A stretch of 56,387 nt of DNA from contig NZ_RCIQ01000003.1 of the NCBI RefSeq assembly GCF_004000255.1, forward strand, positions 1 to 56,387. Direction: 5' to 3'. A model generated the notes under the pieces. The model saw only the letters and a program-made list of their open reading frames with translations. It had not been told where the DNA came from and made no database searches. Below are positions 20,729 through 28,362 of this stretch, one piece after another (positions within the stretch are counted from its first letter, which is position 1; each line of letters starts with the position of its first letter). This DNA is from Nioella ostreopsis. GTDB taxonomy: Bacteria; Pseudomonadota; Alphaproteobacteria; Rhodobacterales; Rhodobacteraceae. Both the position numbers and the translations under genes were made by a program.

Positions 20729-21448
20729 ATGGAAAATAAATCACATATCGTTGCGTCCTTTGATCGGGACCTGGAGGCGATCCAGGCGCTGATCATGAAA
20801 ATGGGCGGGTTGGTCGAAGAGGCCATCGTCGATGCCACCACGGCTCTGGAAACCCGCGATGAAGACTTGGCCCTGAAGGTGCGCAAGGGCGACCGGGCCA
20901 TCGACGAGATGGAAGAGCGACTGAACGAAGAGGCCGCACTGGTGCTTGCCCTGCGTCAGCCAACGGCGGGCGATCTGCGCACGGTTCTGACCGTGTTCCG
21001 TCTGGCCGCCAGCCTTGAACGGATTGGCGACTACGCCAAGAACATGGCCAAGCGGGCAGGGGTCATCATGCAAATGCAGCAGATCGACGGCTCCGGTGCC
21101 GGTCTTCGCCGCATGGCGCGTCAGGTCGAACTGATGCTGAAGGACGCGCTCGACGCCTATATCCAGCGCGACCCGGACCTGGCCGCCGATGTGCGCGAGC
21201 GGGATCTGGAAGTGGACCAGATGTATTCGGCGCTGTTCCGCGAATACCTGACCTTCATGATGGAAGATCCACGCAACATCACCGCCTGCATGCACCTGCA
21301 TTTCATGGCCAAGAACATCGAACGGATGGGCGACCACGTGACCACCATCGCTGAGCAGGTGATCTACCTTGTGACCGGCGAATACCCGGATGATGAACGG
21401 GAAAAGGGCGACCGATCCTCGCATGATCTGGGTGTTGAGGAGGACTGA
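20729..21448 (+). CDS. phoU: Phosphate signalling regulator PhoU
   Basis: A 239-residue all-helical protein with two PhoU repeats: VRKGDRAIDEMEERLNEEA and ASLERIGDYAKNMAKR in the first, and VRERDLEVDQMYSALFREYL and AKNIERMGDHVTTIAEQ in the second. The E/DxxxD metal-binding patterns are conserved. It connects the Pst transporter state to PhoR and represses signalling when phosphate is plentiful. It is followed three bases later by phoB. Confidence 0.95.
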   Translation: MENKSHIVASFDRDLEAIQALIMKMGGLVEEAIVDATTALETRDEDLALKVRKGDRAIDEMEERLNEEAALVLALRQPTAGDLRTVLTVFRLAASLERIGDYAKNMAKRAGVIMQMQQIDGSGAGLRRMARQVELMLKDALDAYIQRDPDLAADVRERDLEVDQMYSALFREYLTFMMEDPRNITACMHLHFMAKNIERMGDHVTTIAEQVIYLVTGEYPDDEREKGDRSSHDLGVEED

Positions 21449-21451
21449 GCG

Positions 21452-22141
21452 ATGGCTGGCGAGCCCCTGGTTCTGATTGTCGAGGACGAGCCCGCGCAAC
21501 GCGAAGTGCTCGCCTATAACATCCGCGCCGAGGGCTATGCCGTCATGGCCGCGGGGGCAGGGGACGAGGCGCTGGTCATGGCGCGTGAAACCCCGCCTGA
21601 CGTGATCGTGCTGGATTGGATGCTGCCCAATGTCTCTGGCATCGAGGTGTGTCGGCAACTCAAGGCCTCTGATGAGACGCGCAAGATTCCGGTGATCATG
21701 CTATCCGCGCGCTCGGAAGAGGTGGACCGGGTGCGCGGTCTGGAAACCGGGGCGGATGACTACGTGGTCAAACCTTATTCCGTGGCTGAATTGCTGGCCC
21801 GGCTGCGCACGCAGCTGCGCCGCACGCGACCGGCCTCTGTAGGCGAGCATCTGACCTTCGAGGATATCCTGCTGGATATGGAAGAACATCGCGTTTACCG
21901 CGCGGGTCAGCAGGTGACGCTTGGCCCGACGGAGTTCCGACTGTTGACAGCCTTCATGGAACGTCCAGGCCGTGTCTGGAGCCGCGAACAGTTGCTCGAC
22001 CGGGTCTGGGGCAGAGACATCTATGTCGATAGTCGGACGGTTGATGTGCATGTGGGCCGTTTGCGCAAGGCGCTGAAAGCCGCAAACGGCGAGGGTGACC
22101 CGATACGGACGGTTCGCGGTGCAGGCTATGCGCTTGGCTAA
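21452..22141 (+). CDS. phoB: Phosphate regulon response regulator PhoB
   Basis: A 229-residue OmpR/PhoB-type regulator. The receiver domain has the acidic pair in VEDEPAQ, phospho-acceptor Asp55 in VLDWMLP, and the Lys of YVVKPYS. The C-terminal winged helix (about 130-229) has LGPTEFRLLTAFMERPGRVW and DSRTVDVHVGRLRKAL. It is the last gene of the pst-phoU cluster and would bind the Pho box at 15864. Confidence 0.95.
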   Translation: MAGEPLVLIVEDEPAQREVLAYNIRAEGYAVMAAGAGDEALVMARETPPDVIVLDWMLPNVSGIEVCRQLKASDETRKIPVIMLSARSEEVDRVRGLETGADDYVVKPYSVAELLARLRTQLRRTRPASVGEHLTFEDILLDMEEHRVYRAGQQVTLGPTEFRLLTAFMERPGRVWSREQLLDRVWGRDIYVDSRTVDVHVGRLRKALKAANGEGDPIRTVRGAGYALG

Positions 22142-22558
22142 GCAATTGGTGATGGGGTTCCAGTCGACATTTCAAGCCAATTCATTTGGCCAGTAATCAT
22201 GATTATGTTAACTTTATACGCTGATACACAACCAACCCTGAGCCACCAAAGATAGAAGAAACTAAATTTAAACAATGCCTTGCGCTGAACTGTTCAACAA
22301 GCAGTTCAGCCATGATCAAGCCTCTGCGTGATCAAAATCCCCTGCCTGCCGCAGGAACCCGTGATGACTTCAGTCGCAAGATCTCCGCAACATCCTGATT
22401 TTGCGTAAAATTGTGCCTCGACAGCTTGGAAGCGCCGCGCTTATCTTGATAGAGATTTCGGGGATTATGATGAAACGCGACTCTTTACGCTGTCCATTGC
22501 TGGACATGTCGAAGCAAGACCAAAGACGAAACCACCATTTCAGATGTGGTGATCCGGC
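22142..22558. other. Intergenic region between phoB and the LuxR-type gene
   Basis: About 420 bases without a convincing gene, A+T-rich from about 22190 to 22290. It contains a perfect 9-bp dyad at 22284-22310 and no clear terminator after phoB. It is probably the control region of the LuxR-type gene. Confidence 0.5.
22284..22310. promoter_or_regulatory. Perfect dyad GCTGAACTG-N9-CAGTTCAGC
   Basis: A 9-bp perfect inverted repeat with a 9-base centre, 249 bases before the LuxR-type start. No T-run follows on either strand, so an operator is more likely than a terminator. The inner AACTG-N9-CAGTT has the size of a lux-type box but not its canonical sequence. The binding protein is unknown. Confidence 0.45.
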
Positions 22559-23320
22559 ATGAAGCGCCTTCAGCCCTATCTGAAGGCGCGCTCTGTCGAG
22601 GAATTGTGGGAATACCACACCGAACAGATGGGCGCCTATGGCTTCGATCGTCTCATCTATGCCTATACATGTTTTCAGTCTGCAAAGTCGCTCAGCAATC
22701 CCGAGGATGCGCTGATCCTGACAAACTACCCTTCTGACTATATCGAAGCCTATATCGGCCACGGCCTGTATCGGGCTGCTCCGATGATGAAATGGGCGTC
22801 TCGCAATGTCGGGTCCATTAGCTGGCGGCATATGTGGGATGATTTCGACGACAGCTCGAACGGACCTGAACGACGGGAACTGATGGCGTTGAACAAGCGG
22901 TTCGGAATAACCGCAGGTTATACGATGTCATTCCCCATGGCGATCAAGCGTTCAGCTGCCGGTATTGGGTTGGTGGCCCGCAGCGGCCTGAGCCAGCAAG
23001 ACGTGGATGAGCTGTGGCGGGACAAGGGTGAAGAGCTGGAGATCATCAACCAGGTGGCTCATCTGGCGATCACCCAGCTTCCCGCAACGGGTCAGAGCCG
23101 TGTTCTGACACCGCGCCAATCCGAGGTGCTGGAGCTGGTGGCCGATGGCAAATCGGTGCGTGACATTGCGCTGCTGCTCGGCCGCAAGGCCGCGACGGTG
23201 GACAAGCATCTGCGTGGCGCGCGGGAATCGCTTGGCGTTGAAACGACAGCGCAGGCGGTGCGCAAAGCCTCGGTCCTGAACCAGATTTTCATTGTCGATC
23301 CGAGCGCTCAAACATCGTGA
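22559..23320 (+). CDS. LuxR-family regulator with autoinducer-binding-type domain (solo)
   Basis: A 253-residue protein with an N-terminal autoinducer-binding fold (about 15-165) and a C-terminal GerE helix-turn-helix (LTPRQSEVLELVADGKSVRD, then VDKHLRGARESLGV). Aligned by eye to TraR, the pocket Trp57 is Tyr (in NYPSDYIEAY) and the near-invariant Asp70 is Ala (in GLYRAAPMM), while Pro71 and Trp85 (SISW) remain. No luxI-type gene is in the window. It may therefore sense another ligand or none. Its targets are unknown. Confidence 0.88.
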   Translation: MKRLQPYLKARSVEELWEYHTEQMGAYGFDRLIYAYTCFQSAKSLSNPEDALILTNYPSDYIEAYIGHGLYRAAPMMKWASRNVGSISWRHMWDDFDDSSNGPERRELMALNKRFGITAGYTMSFPMAIKRSAAGIGLVARSGLSQQDVDELWRDKGEELEIINQVAHLAITQLPATGQSRVLTPRQSEVLELVADGKSVRDIALLLGRKAATVDKHLRGARESLGVETTAQAVRKASVLNQIFIVDPSAQTS

Positions 23321-23347
23321 TCGGCAGTATTTGGCCAAAAGGTAAAG
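23321..23347 (-). repeat. Diverged copy of the intergenic CAAATACT repeat
   Basis: On the minus strand this reads CCTTTTGGCCAAATACTGCC, similar to the clearer copies at 31281 and 50611 (CCCAAATACTCCCG core). It begins at the base after the LuxR-type stop codon, matching the gene-end position of the other copies. The match is weaker, so it may be chance. Confidence 0.35.
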
Positions 23348-23434
23348 GATTCCCTACTTTTCCGGGGCCTGACTTTGCGTCAAGTTAATCCTGTTCCGTG
23401 AGTGATGGCTGAGATTTCTTCGGTCAGGAGCATC

Positions 23435-23467
23435 GGACCGTCAGGAACATTTCCGGCCTGACGGTCC
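23435..23467. repeat. Perfect 11-bp stem-loop GGACCGTCAGG / CCTGACGGTCC
   Basis: The arms at 23435-23445 and 23457-23467 pair fully around an 11-base loop. A related partial unit, CGGTCAGGAGCAT, lies just before it (23421-23433) and matches CCGTCAGGAACAT of the left arm. No T-run follows, so it is not a simple terminator. The role is unknown; it could be a transcript 3' end stabiliser or a protein site. Confidence 0.5.
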
Positions 23468-23550
23468 AATATCTGGGATAAGGGGGTCTAGTTCCGAATT
23501 CCCGGCCTGCTGCTGTCCATCCCCAAATCGGCAGCGTGGTGCAAAAGAAA

Positions 23551-23590
23551 AGCGGTGCTGCCAATGTCCCCGGCAGCACCGCTTTTTTTG
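23551..23590. terminator. Bidirectional terminator between the LuxR-type gene and tsf
   Basis: A perfect 12-bp stem (AGCGGTGCTGCC with GGCAGCACCGCT) closes a 9-base loop. It is followed by seven T on the plus strand, and by CTTTTCTTTT on the minus strand, so it can end both the rpsB-tsf transcript and rightward transcription. Confidence 0.85.
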
Positions 23591-23643
23591 TAGAGCAGGT
23601 GGCAGGGGCGCCTCCCAACACCCCTGCCCCTCTTCCAAGGGCC

Positions 23644-24519
23644 TTAGCCCTGGGCAGCCTTCGCAACCTCGGCTGCGAAGTCTTCTTCCTTCTTCTCGAT
23701 GCCTTCGCCCACTTCGATACGGACGAATCCGGTCACGGTTGCACCGGCCTCGGCCGCTGCGGCACCGACAGTCAGATCGGGGTTGATGACGAACGCCTGG
23801 TTCAGCAGGGTCGACTCGGCCACGAATTTCTTCATGCGGCCTTCGATCATCTTCTCGATCACCTGCTCCGGCTTGCCGGATTCACGGGCGATTTCGATCT
23901 GGATCTGACGTTCCTTTTCGACAACGGCCGGGTCCATGTCGGCTTCGTTCAGGGCAGCGGGATTGACAGCCGCGATATGCATCGCGATCTGCTTGCCAAG
24001 CGCTTCGTCCCCGCCGGTCATCGCGACCAGAACGCCGATCTTGCCCATGCCGGGGGCAGCTGCGTTGTGGACATAGGTCACAACAGTGTCGCCTTCCAGG
24101 CGCGCCATGCGGCGCAGGGTCATGTTTTCGCCGATGGTGGCGATCTTGTCGGTCAGCGTCTCGCCGACGGTCTTGCCACCCAGATCGGCCGCAGTCAGCC
24201 CTTCGATATCGGCCACACCAGTTGCGGCACTGGCGATATCACCAACCATTTTCTGGAACTCGGCGTTCTTGCCGACGAAATCGGTTTCCGAGTTCACTTC
24301 GACCGCGACGCCAACGCCACCGTCAACAGCGACGGCCACCAGGCCCTCGGCGGCGATACGGCCGGATTTCTTGGCGGCTTTCGCCAGGCCCTTGGTGCGC
24401 AGCCAGTCAACGGCGGCGTCGAAATCGCCATTGGTTTCGACAAGTGCCTTCTTGGCGTCCATCATGCCTGCGGCGGTGGCTTCGCGCAGCTCTTTGACCA
24501 TTGCAGCGGTAATTGCCAT
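23644..24519 (-). CDS. tsf: Translation elongation factor Ts
   Basis: A 291-residue guanine-exchange factor for EF-Tu. It starts [20 protein letters not shown] and has [20 protein letters not shown], then the [12 protein letters not shown] motif in the core that meets EF-Tu. The start at 24519 is the family start, with GGAGCAGACC before it; a 14-residue extension upstream in frame is not supported. It follows rpsB on the same strand, the usual pair. Confidence 0.97.
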   Translation of the reverse strand: MAITAAMVKELREATAAGMMDAKKALVETNGDFDAAVDWLRTKGLAKAAKKSGRIAAEGLVAVAVDGGVGVAVEVNSETDFVGKNAEFQKMVGDIASAATGVADIEGLTAADLGGKTVGETLTDKIATIGENMTLRRMARLEGDTVVTYVHNAAAPGMGKIGVLVAMTGGDEALGKQIAMHIAAVNPAALNEADMDPAVVEKERQIQIEIARESGKPEQVIEKMIEGRMKKFVAESTLLNQAFVINPDLTVGAAAAEAGATVTGFVRIEVGEGIEKKEEDFAAEVAKAAQG

Positions 24520-24594
24520 CGGTCTGCTCCTTTTTTCGGGATATGGGGTGGACCGGCCCATAGCCGGTCCATGTATCAGATGCGTGACGGCCGA

Positions 24595-25380
24595 TCAGCC
24601 TTCAGCGGCTTCCTCGGCGGGGGCATCGGCAGCGATGGCCTCTTCGATGTTGCCCTCTTCCAGTGCGCCCAGGTCAACGCCTGCGCCTTCCATCTGGGCG
24701 GTCATGCCGTCCAGGGCCGCGCGGGAGACCAGATCGCAATAGAGCGAGATGGCGCGGGCCGCGTCGTCATTGCCGGGGATGATGTAGTCCACACCATCGG
24801 GCGAGCAGTTGGTATCGACCACGGCCACAACCGGGATGCCCAGCTTCTTGGCTTCGAGGATTGCCAGATCTTCTTTCTTGACGTCGATGACGAAGATCAG
24901 GTCGGGCAGGCCGCCCATTTCACGGATGCCGCCAAGCGACGCCTGCAGCTTCGCCTGATCGCGTTCCATGCCAAGACGTTCTTTCTTGGTCAGGCCTTCC
25001 AGACCGTTTTCCATCGCCTCGTCGATCTGCTTCAGACGAGAGATCGAGTTCGACACGGTTTTCCAGTTGGTCAGCGTGCCGCCGAGCCAGCGGTGGTTCA
25101 TGTAGTACTGCGCGCAACGCTCTGCCGCTTCTGCGACGGGCTTTTGTGCCTGACGCTTGGTGCCGACGAACAGGATGCTGCCGCCCTTGGCGACGGTTTC
25201 GCGCACGACCTGCAGCGCCTGGTCCAGCATCGGGACGGTCTGGGTCAGGTCGAGAATGTGGATGCCATTGCGCTCGCCATAGATGAACTCGCCCATGCGG
25301 GGGTTCCAGCGTTGCGTCTGGTGGCCAAAGTGAACGCCAGCTTCAAGCAGCTGACGCATGGAGAAATCAGGAAGCGCCAT
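24595..25380 (-). CDS. rpsB: 30S ribosomal protein S2
   Basis: A 261-residue protein starting [20 protein letters not shown], with the family marks [44 protein letters not shown] and [19 protein letters not shown]. It is slightly longer than E. coli S2 because of an acidic Ala/Glu-rich tail. A leader of about 190 bases precedes it and may carry translational control, though no clear motif was recognised. Confidence 0.97.
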   Translation of the reverse strand: MALPDFSMRQLLEAGVHFGHQTQRWNPRMGEFIYGERNGIHILDLTQTVPMLDQALQVVRETVAKGGSILFVGTKRQAQKPVAEAAERCAQYYMNHRWLGGTLTNWKTVSNSISRLKQIDEAMENGLEGLTKKERLGMERDQAKLQASLGGIREMGGLPDLIFVIDVKKEDLAILEAKKLGIPVVAVVDTNCSPDGVDYIIPGNDDAARAISLYCDLVSRAALDGMTAQMEGAGVDLGALEEGNIEEAIAADAPAEEAAEG

Positions 25381-25570
25381 GTCCTAGTATCCTTTTCCGG
25401 TTTGCGCCTTGGCAGAGGTTTAGGGACTGAACCCAACCGGTGGACCGTTCAGGGATGTCTCCCCCGAGGGCCCGCCTCTGCCTGTGAAGTAAGCGCGCCA
25501 GTAAGGCAGTGTTGAAGGGAATGCAACCCCCCTGCCCCATCTGACCGCGAAATCGGGGCAAGAAGGTGCG

Positions 25571-26359
25571 TCAGGCGTCTTCGGTGCGGCGATCGGGGTC
25601 CGCTTCGGGTGCAGTCGGCCGGTCCAGCAGGGTGGCAGCCGTGCCTTCGATCTCCACACCCTCGGCCTCGTCTGGCACCCGGTCACCATCCTTGTCGCCG
25701 GTGCTCGGGTAAACCAGCCCCGCCGAGATCACCAGTTTCGCCGCATCCTCAACCGACATCTTCAGGATCTGCACATCTTCCTTCGGAACGAACAGCAGAA
25801 AACCCGAGGTCGGGTTTGGCGTGGTCGGCAGGAAGACCGAGATCATGTGCTTGTCATGGCTGTCCGCAATCTCGCCCTTCGCATCGGTCGAGATGAAGGC
25901 GATCGCCCAGATCCCCTTGCGCGGATATTCCACCAGACAGGCCTTGTCGAAAGATCCCTTGGACTGCGCCAGTACGGTTTCGGTGATCTGCTTCAGGCCC
26001 GAATAGAGCGACCGAACACCGGGAATCGACAGCACAACGCTTTCCGAAGTGCGGATCAGCGACCGCCCGATCAGCCCCTTGGCGATCCAGCCCACGATGA
26101 TCGTGAACAGCAGGAACATGCCGACGCCGATACCGCGAATATCGACGTCGATGTTGAAATAGTTGCGGATCCAGAGCGCCGGATTATAGGCGTCCGGCAG
26201 GAACGGCAGCACCCAAGAATCGATCCAGCCGATGATCGACCAGATCAGCCATGCTGTCAGTCCAATGGGAGCAATCACCACGAGGCCGGTCAGAAAACTG
26301 GCCTGGAGCGAGGATATCCAGCCGCGTCGTGGCGGCGGTGGCGGTTCGGGCAATTCCAT
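25571..26359 (-). CDS. DUF502-family inner membrane protein
   Basis: A 262-residue protein with a Pro-rich cytoplasmic start, two membrane segments (SFLTGLVVIAPIGLTAWLIW and GIGVGMFLLFTIIVGWIAKG), then the DUF502 block IPGVRSLYSGLKQITETVL and a FLPTTPNPTSGFLLFVP stretch. The soluble part ends in an acidic tail. The family is widespread, with no settled function; links to outer membrane or envelope homeostasis are only suggested. It is co-directional with rpsB-tsf but is separated from rpsB by about 190 bases. Confidence 0.88.
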   Translation of the reverse strand: MELPEPPPPPRRGWISSLQASFLTGLVVIAPIGLTAWLIWSIIGWIDSWVLPFLPDAYNPALWIRNYFNIDVDIRGIGVGMFLLFTIIVGWIAKGLIGRSLIRTSESVVLSIPGVRSLYSGLKQITETVLAQSKGSFDKACLVEYPRKGIWAIAFISTDAKGEIADSHDKHMISVFLPTTPNPTSGFLLFVPKEDVQILKMSVEDAAKLVISAGLVYPSTGDKDGDRVPDEAEGVEIEGTAATLLDRPTAPEADPDRRTEDA

Positions 26360-26433
26360 TCTTGCCGGTCGTCCCTGTTAAACTCTCTACCCTGTTACTA
26401 AGGGCGCGTTTCACGCCAAACAAGAGAGTGTCT

Positions 26434-27351
26434 TCAATCCTGCGCGACCATGGCGCAGGCAATTGCCGCTGCAAGGCGGGCATTGTTCAGAACAAGGGCG
26501 ATATTGGCCGTGAGCGACCGTCCTTCGGTCAGTTCGAAAATCCGCTGCAACAGGAACGGAGTCACCGATTTCCCCGCAATTCCACGTTCATCGGCCTCGG
26601 CCTGGGCCTGCGCGATGATCGGGGCGAGGGTTTCGGCAGCGATCTCGGCCTCTGGCGGGATCGGGTTGGCCACCAGCTGCCCGCCGGGAAGGCCAAGCCG
26701 CGCGCGCATGGCAGCGCTCGCCGCGATGGTCTCTGCGCTGTCCAGCCGCAGCGGCGCGGCAAGGCCCGAGGCGCGCGACCAGAAGGCCGGGAAATCGTCC
26801 TGCCCGTAAGCAATGACCGGCACGCCTTGGGTTTCCAAAACCTCAAGCGTCTTGGGGATATCGAGGATGGCCTTGGCCCCGGCGGCCACAACCGTCACCG
26901 GGGTTTGCGCCAGTTCCATCAGGTCGGCGGAGATGTCGAAACTGTCTTCCGCTCCCTTGTGAACGCCGCCGATCCCGCCCGTGGCAAAGACCCCGATCCC
27001 AGCCAGATGCGCCGCGATCATCGTTGCGGCCACGGTGGTCGCCCCGGTCCGGCCCGTCGCCAGAGCCACCGCCAGATCGGCGCGGCTGAGCTTCATCACG
27101 TTTTCAGCCTGCGCCAGCGCCTCCAGCTGCGCATCCGTCAGCCCCACATGCAGACGCCCCGCAAGGATCGCGATGGTCGCAGGCACGGCCCCGGCGGCAC
27201 GTACCTCGTCCTCGACCTGGCGGGCGGTCTCCAGGTTCTGCGGGTAGGGCATGCCATGGGTGATGATGGTGCTTTCCAGCGCTACGACAGGGGCATTGGA
27301 GGCCAGAGCCTCGGCAACGTCAGGCGACAGGGTCAGGAAGTCAGGGGTCAT
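26434..27351 (-). CDS. psuG: Pseudouridine-5'-phosphate glycosidase
   Basis: A 305-residue enzyme that splits pseudouridine 5'-phosphate into uracil and ribose 5-phosphate. Family motifs include VALESTIITHGMPYPQN, GRLHVGLT, KLSRADL (active-site Lys), GRTGATTVAATM, FATGGIGGVHKGAEDSFDIS and the end GKSVTPFLLQRI. An in-frame ATG at 27369 would overlap psuK by 14 bases but has no ribosome site; 27351, just after the psuK stop with GGATAA upstream, is preferred. Together with psuK it forms a complete pathway. Confidence 0.93.
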   Translation of the reverse strand: MTPDFLTLSPDVAEALASNAPVVALESTIITHGMPYPQNLETARQVEDEVRAAGAVPATIAILAGRLHVGLTDAQLEALAQAENVMKLSRADLAVALATGRTGATTVAATMIAAHLAGIGVFATGGIGGVHKGAEDSFDISADLMELAQTPVTVVAAGAKAILDIPKTLEVLETQGVPVIAYGQDDFPAFWSRASGLAAPLRLDSAETIAASAAMRARLGLPGGQLVANPIPPEAEIAAETLAPIIAQAQAEADERGIAGKSVTPFLLQRIFELTEGRSLTANIALVLNNARLAAAIACAMVAQD

Positions 27352-27355
27352 GGTA

Positions 27356-28237
27356 TTATCCGGCGACATAGGTGGCGGCGGTCTCTAGCGCGTGGGCGAG
27401 GGCAGCCTCGGGCGCGTCACCGCGAATTTCAGCGGCGATATGGGCCGCCATGAACGTGTCCCCTGCCCCGGTGATCCGGCGCGGGGTGATTTGCGGTGGC
27501 GCTAGCGAGAGGGTTCTATCAGGCGTCGCATCCACGGCCAGCCTGCCGCCATCGGTGACCAAAACCCGGCGTGCGCCAGCGGCCAGCAGGGCCTCGGCCC
27601 CGGTTTCAGCGCATTGAGTGTCGGCCTCTGCGATCAGCCCGGCCTCTTCCGCATTCACATAGATCGTGGCGCCGGGATGGGACAGGAACGGCCTCAGCCG
27701 CTCGGCCTTGCCGGGCGAAGCCGGAGCGAGCCGCAGATCGGCATGGGCAAAAAGCGGGCTCTGCGCAATCCGGGTCAAAAGCTCCAGCGTCAGGTTCCCG
27801 TCAATCGCCATCGGCCCCACCCACGGCGCATCGGCAGAGGCCAGCCTTCCGTTTTCCAGCGGCTCCAGAATCCGTGCGCCTGCGGTTTCCAGCGAATGCG
27901 CATCGGCGAGCGCCGCCAACAGCGTCCCCTGCGCCTCGATCGCCATGTATTGATCGGTCGGCAGATCGTGATCGACCAGCACATGGTCTACCTCGATCCC
28001 CATCCGCGCGCATTCCACCAGCAGCGCGGTGCCCGCCGCATCATCGCCCACGACACTCAGCAGCGAGGGCCGCAGCCCCTGCCCCACACAGGTCATGGCG
28101 ATATTCAGCGCCACCCCGCCGGGCAGACGGGTGATGCGACCGGGCTTGTCGTTTCCGGCCGCCATGGGCAGATCGGTGCGTCCGATGATGTCCCACAGGA
28201 CGGACCCGATGCACAGAATGTCAGGGCGTTCTCTCAT
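27356..28237 (-). CDS. psuK: PfkB-family kinase, likely pseudouridine kinase
   Basis: A 293-residue ribokinase/PfkB-fold protein: ILCIGSVLWDIIGRTD at the start, the substrate glycines in RLPGGVALNIAMT, and the catalytic Asp with anion hole in RRITGAGDTFMAAHIA near residue 265. The assignment to pseudouridine rests on its direct coupling to psuG four bases downstream, as in known psuKG operons. It would phosphorylate pseudouridine from RNA turnover before the glycosidase step. No dedicated transporter is adjacent. Confidence 0.88.
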   Translation of the reverse strand: MRERPDILCIGSVLWDIIGRTDLPMAAGNDKPGRITRLPGGVALNIAMTCVGQGLRPSLLSVVGDDAAGTALLVECARMGIEVDHVLVDHDLPTDQYMAIEAQGTLLAALADAHSLETAGARILEPLENGRLASADAPWVGPMAIDGNLTLELLTRIAQSPLFAHADLRLAPASPGKAERLRPFLSHPGATIYVNAEEAGLIAEADTQCAETGAEALLAAGARRVLVTDGGRLAVDATPDRTLSLAPPQITPRRITGAGDTFMAAHIAAEIRGDAPEAALAHALETAATYVAG

Positions 28238-28276
28238 CCCCGCTCCTTAGGCAAGCCAGCCCGCGCCGTCCATGCC

Positions 28277-28330
28277 TTTCATCTTGGTTAAAATACCTCG
28301 GGGGGTCCGGGGGGCAGCGCCCCCCGGCCG
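28277..28330 (+). repeat. Dispersed intergenic repeat, copy A (CTTGGTTAAAATACC plus hairpin)
   Basis: The unit reads TTTCATCTTGGTTAAAATAC, then CTCGGGG, then a 9-bp hairpin CCGGGGGGC-AGC-GCCCCCCGG (28307-28327). It matches copy C at 32409-32465 in both the core and the following hairpin. It lies between the solute-binding gene and psuK. Confidence 0.7.
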
Positions 28331-28362
28331 GTCGACGCGGGCCACAGCCGCGGCGAAACCGC

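Larger units (their letters stand above)
23321..23643. other. Intergenic region between the LuxR-type gene and tsf (convergent)
   Basis: About 320 bases without a gene. It contains a diverged CAAATACT repeat, an 11-bp perfect stem-loop at 23435-23467 and a bidirectional terminator at 23551-23590. Confidence 0.6.

Noticed and set aside
23536-25515. 659-codon open frame on the plus strand across tsf and rpsB
   Set aside because: It lies opposite two certain ribosomal/elongation genes and runs through a terminator.
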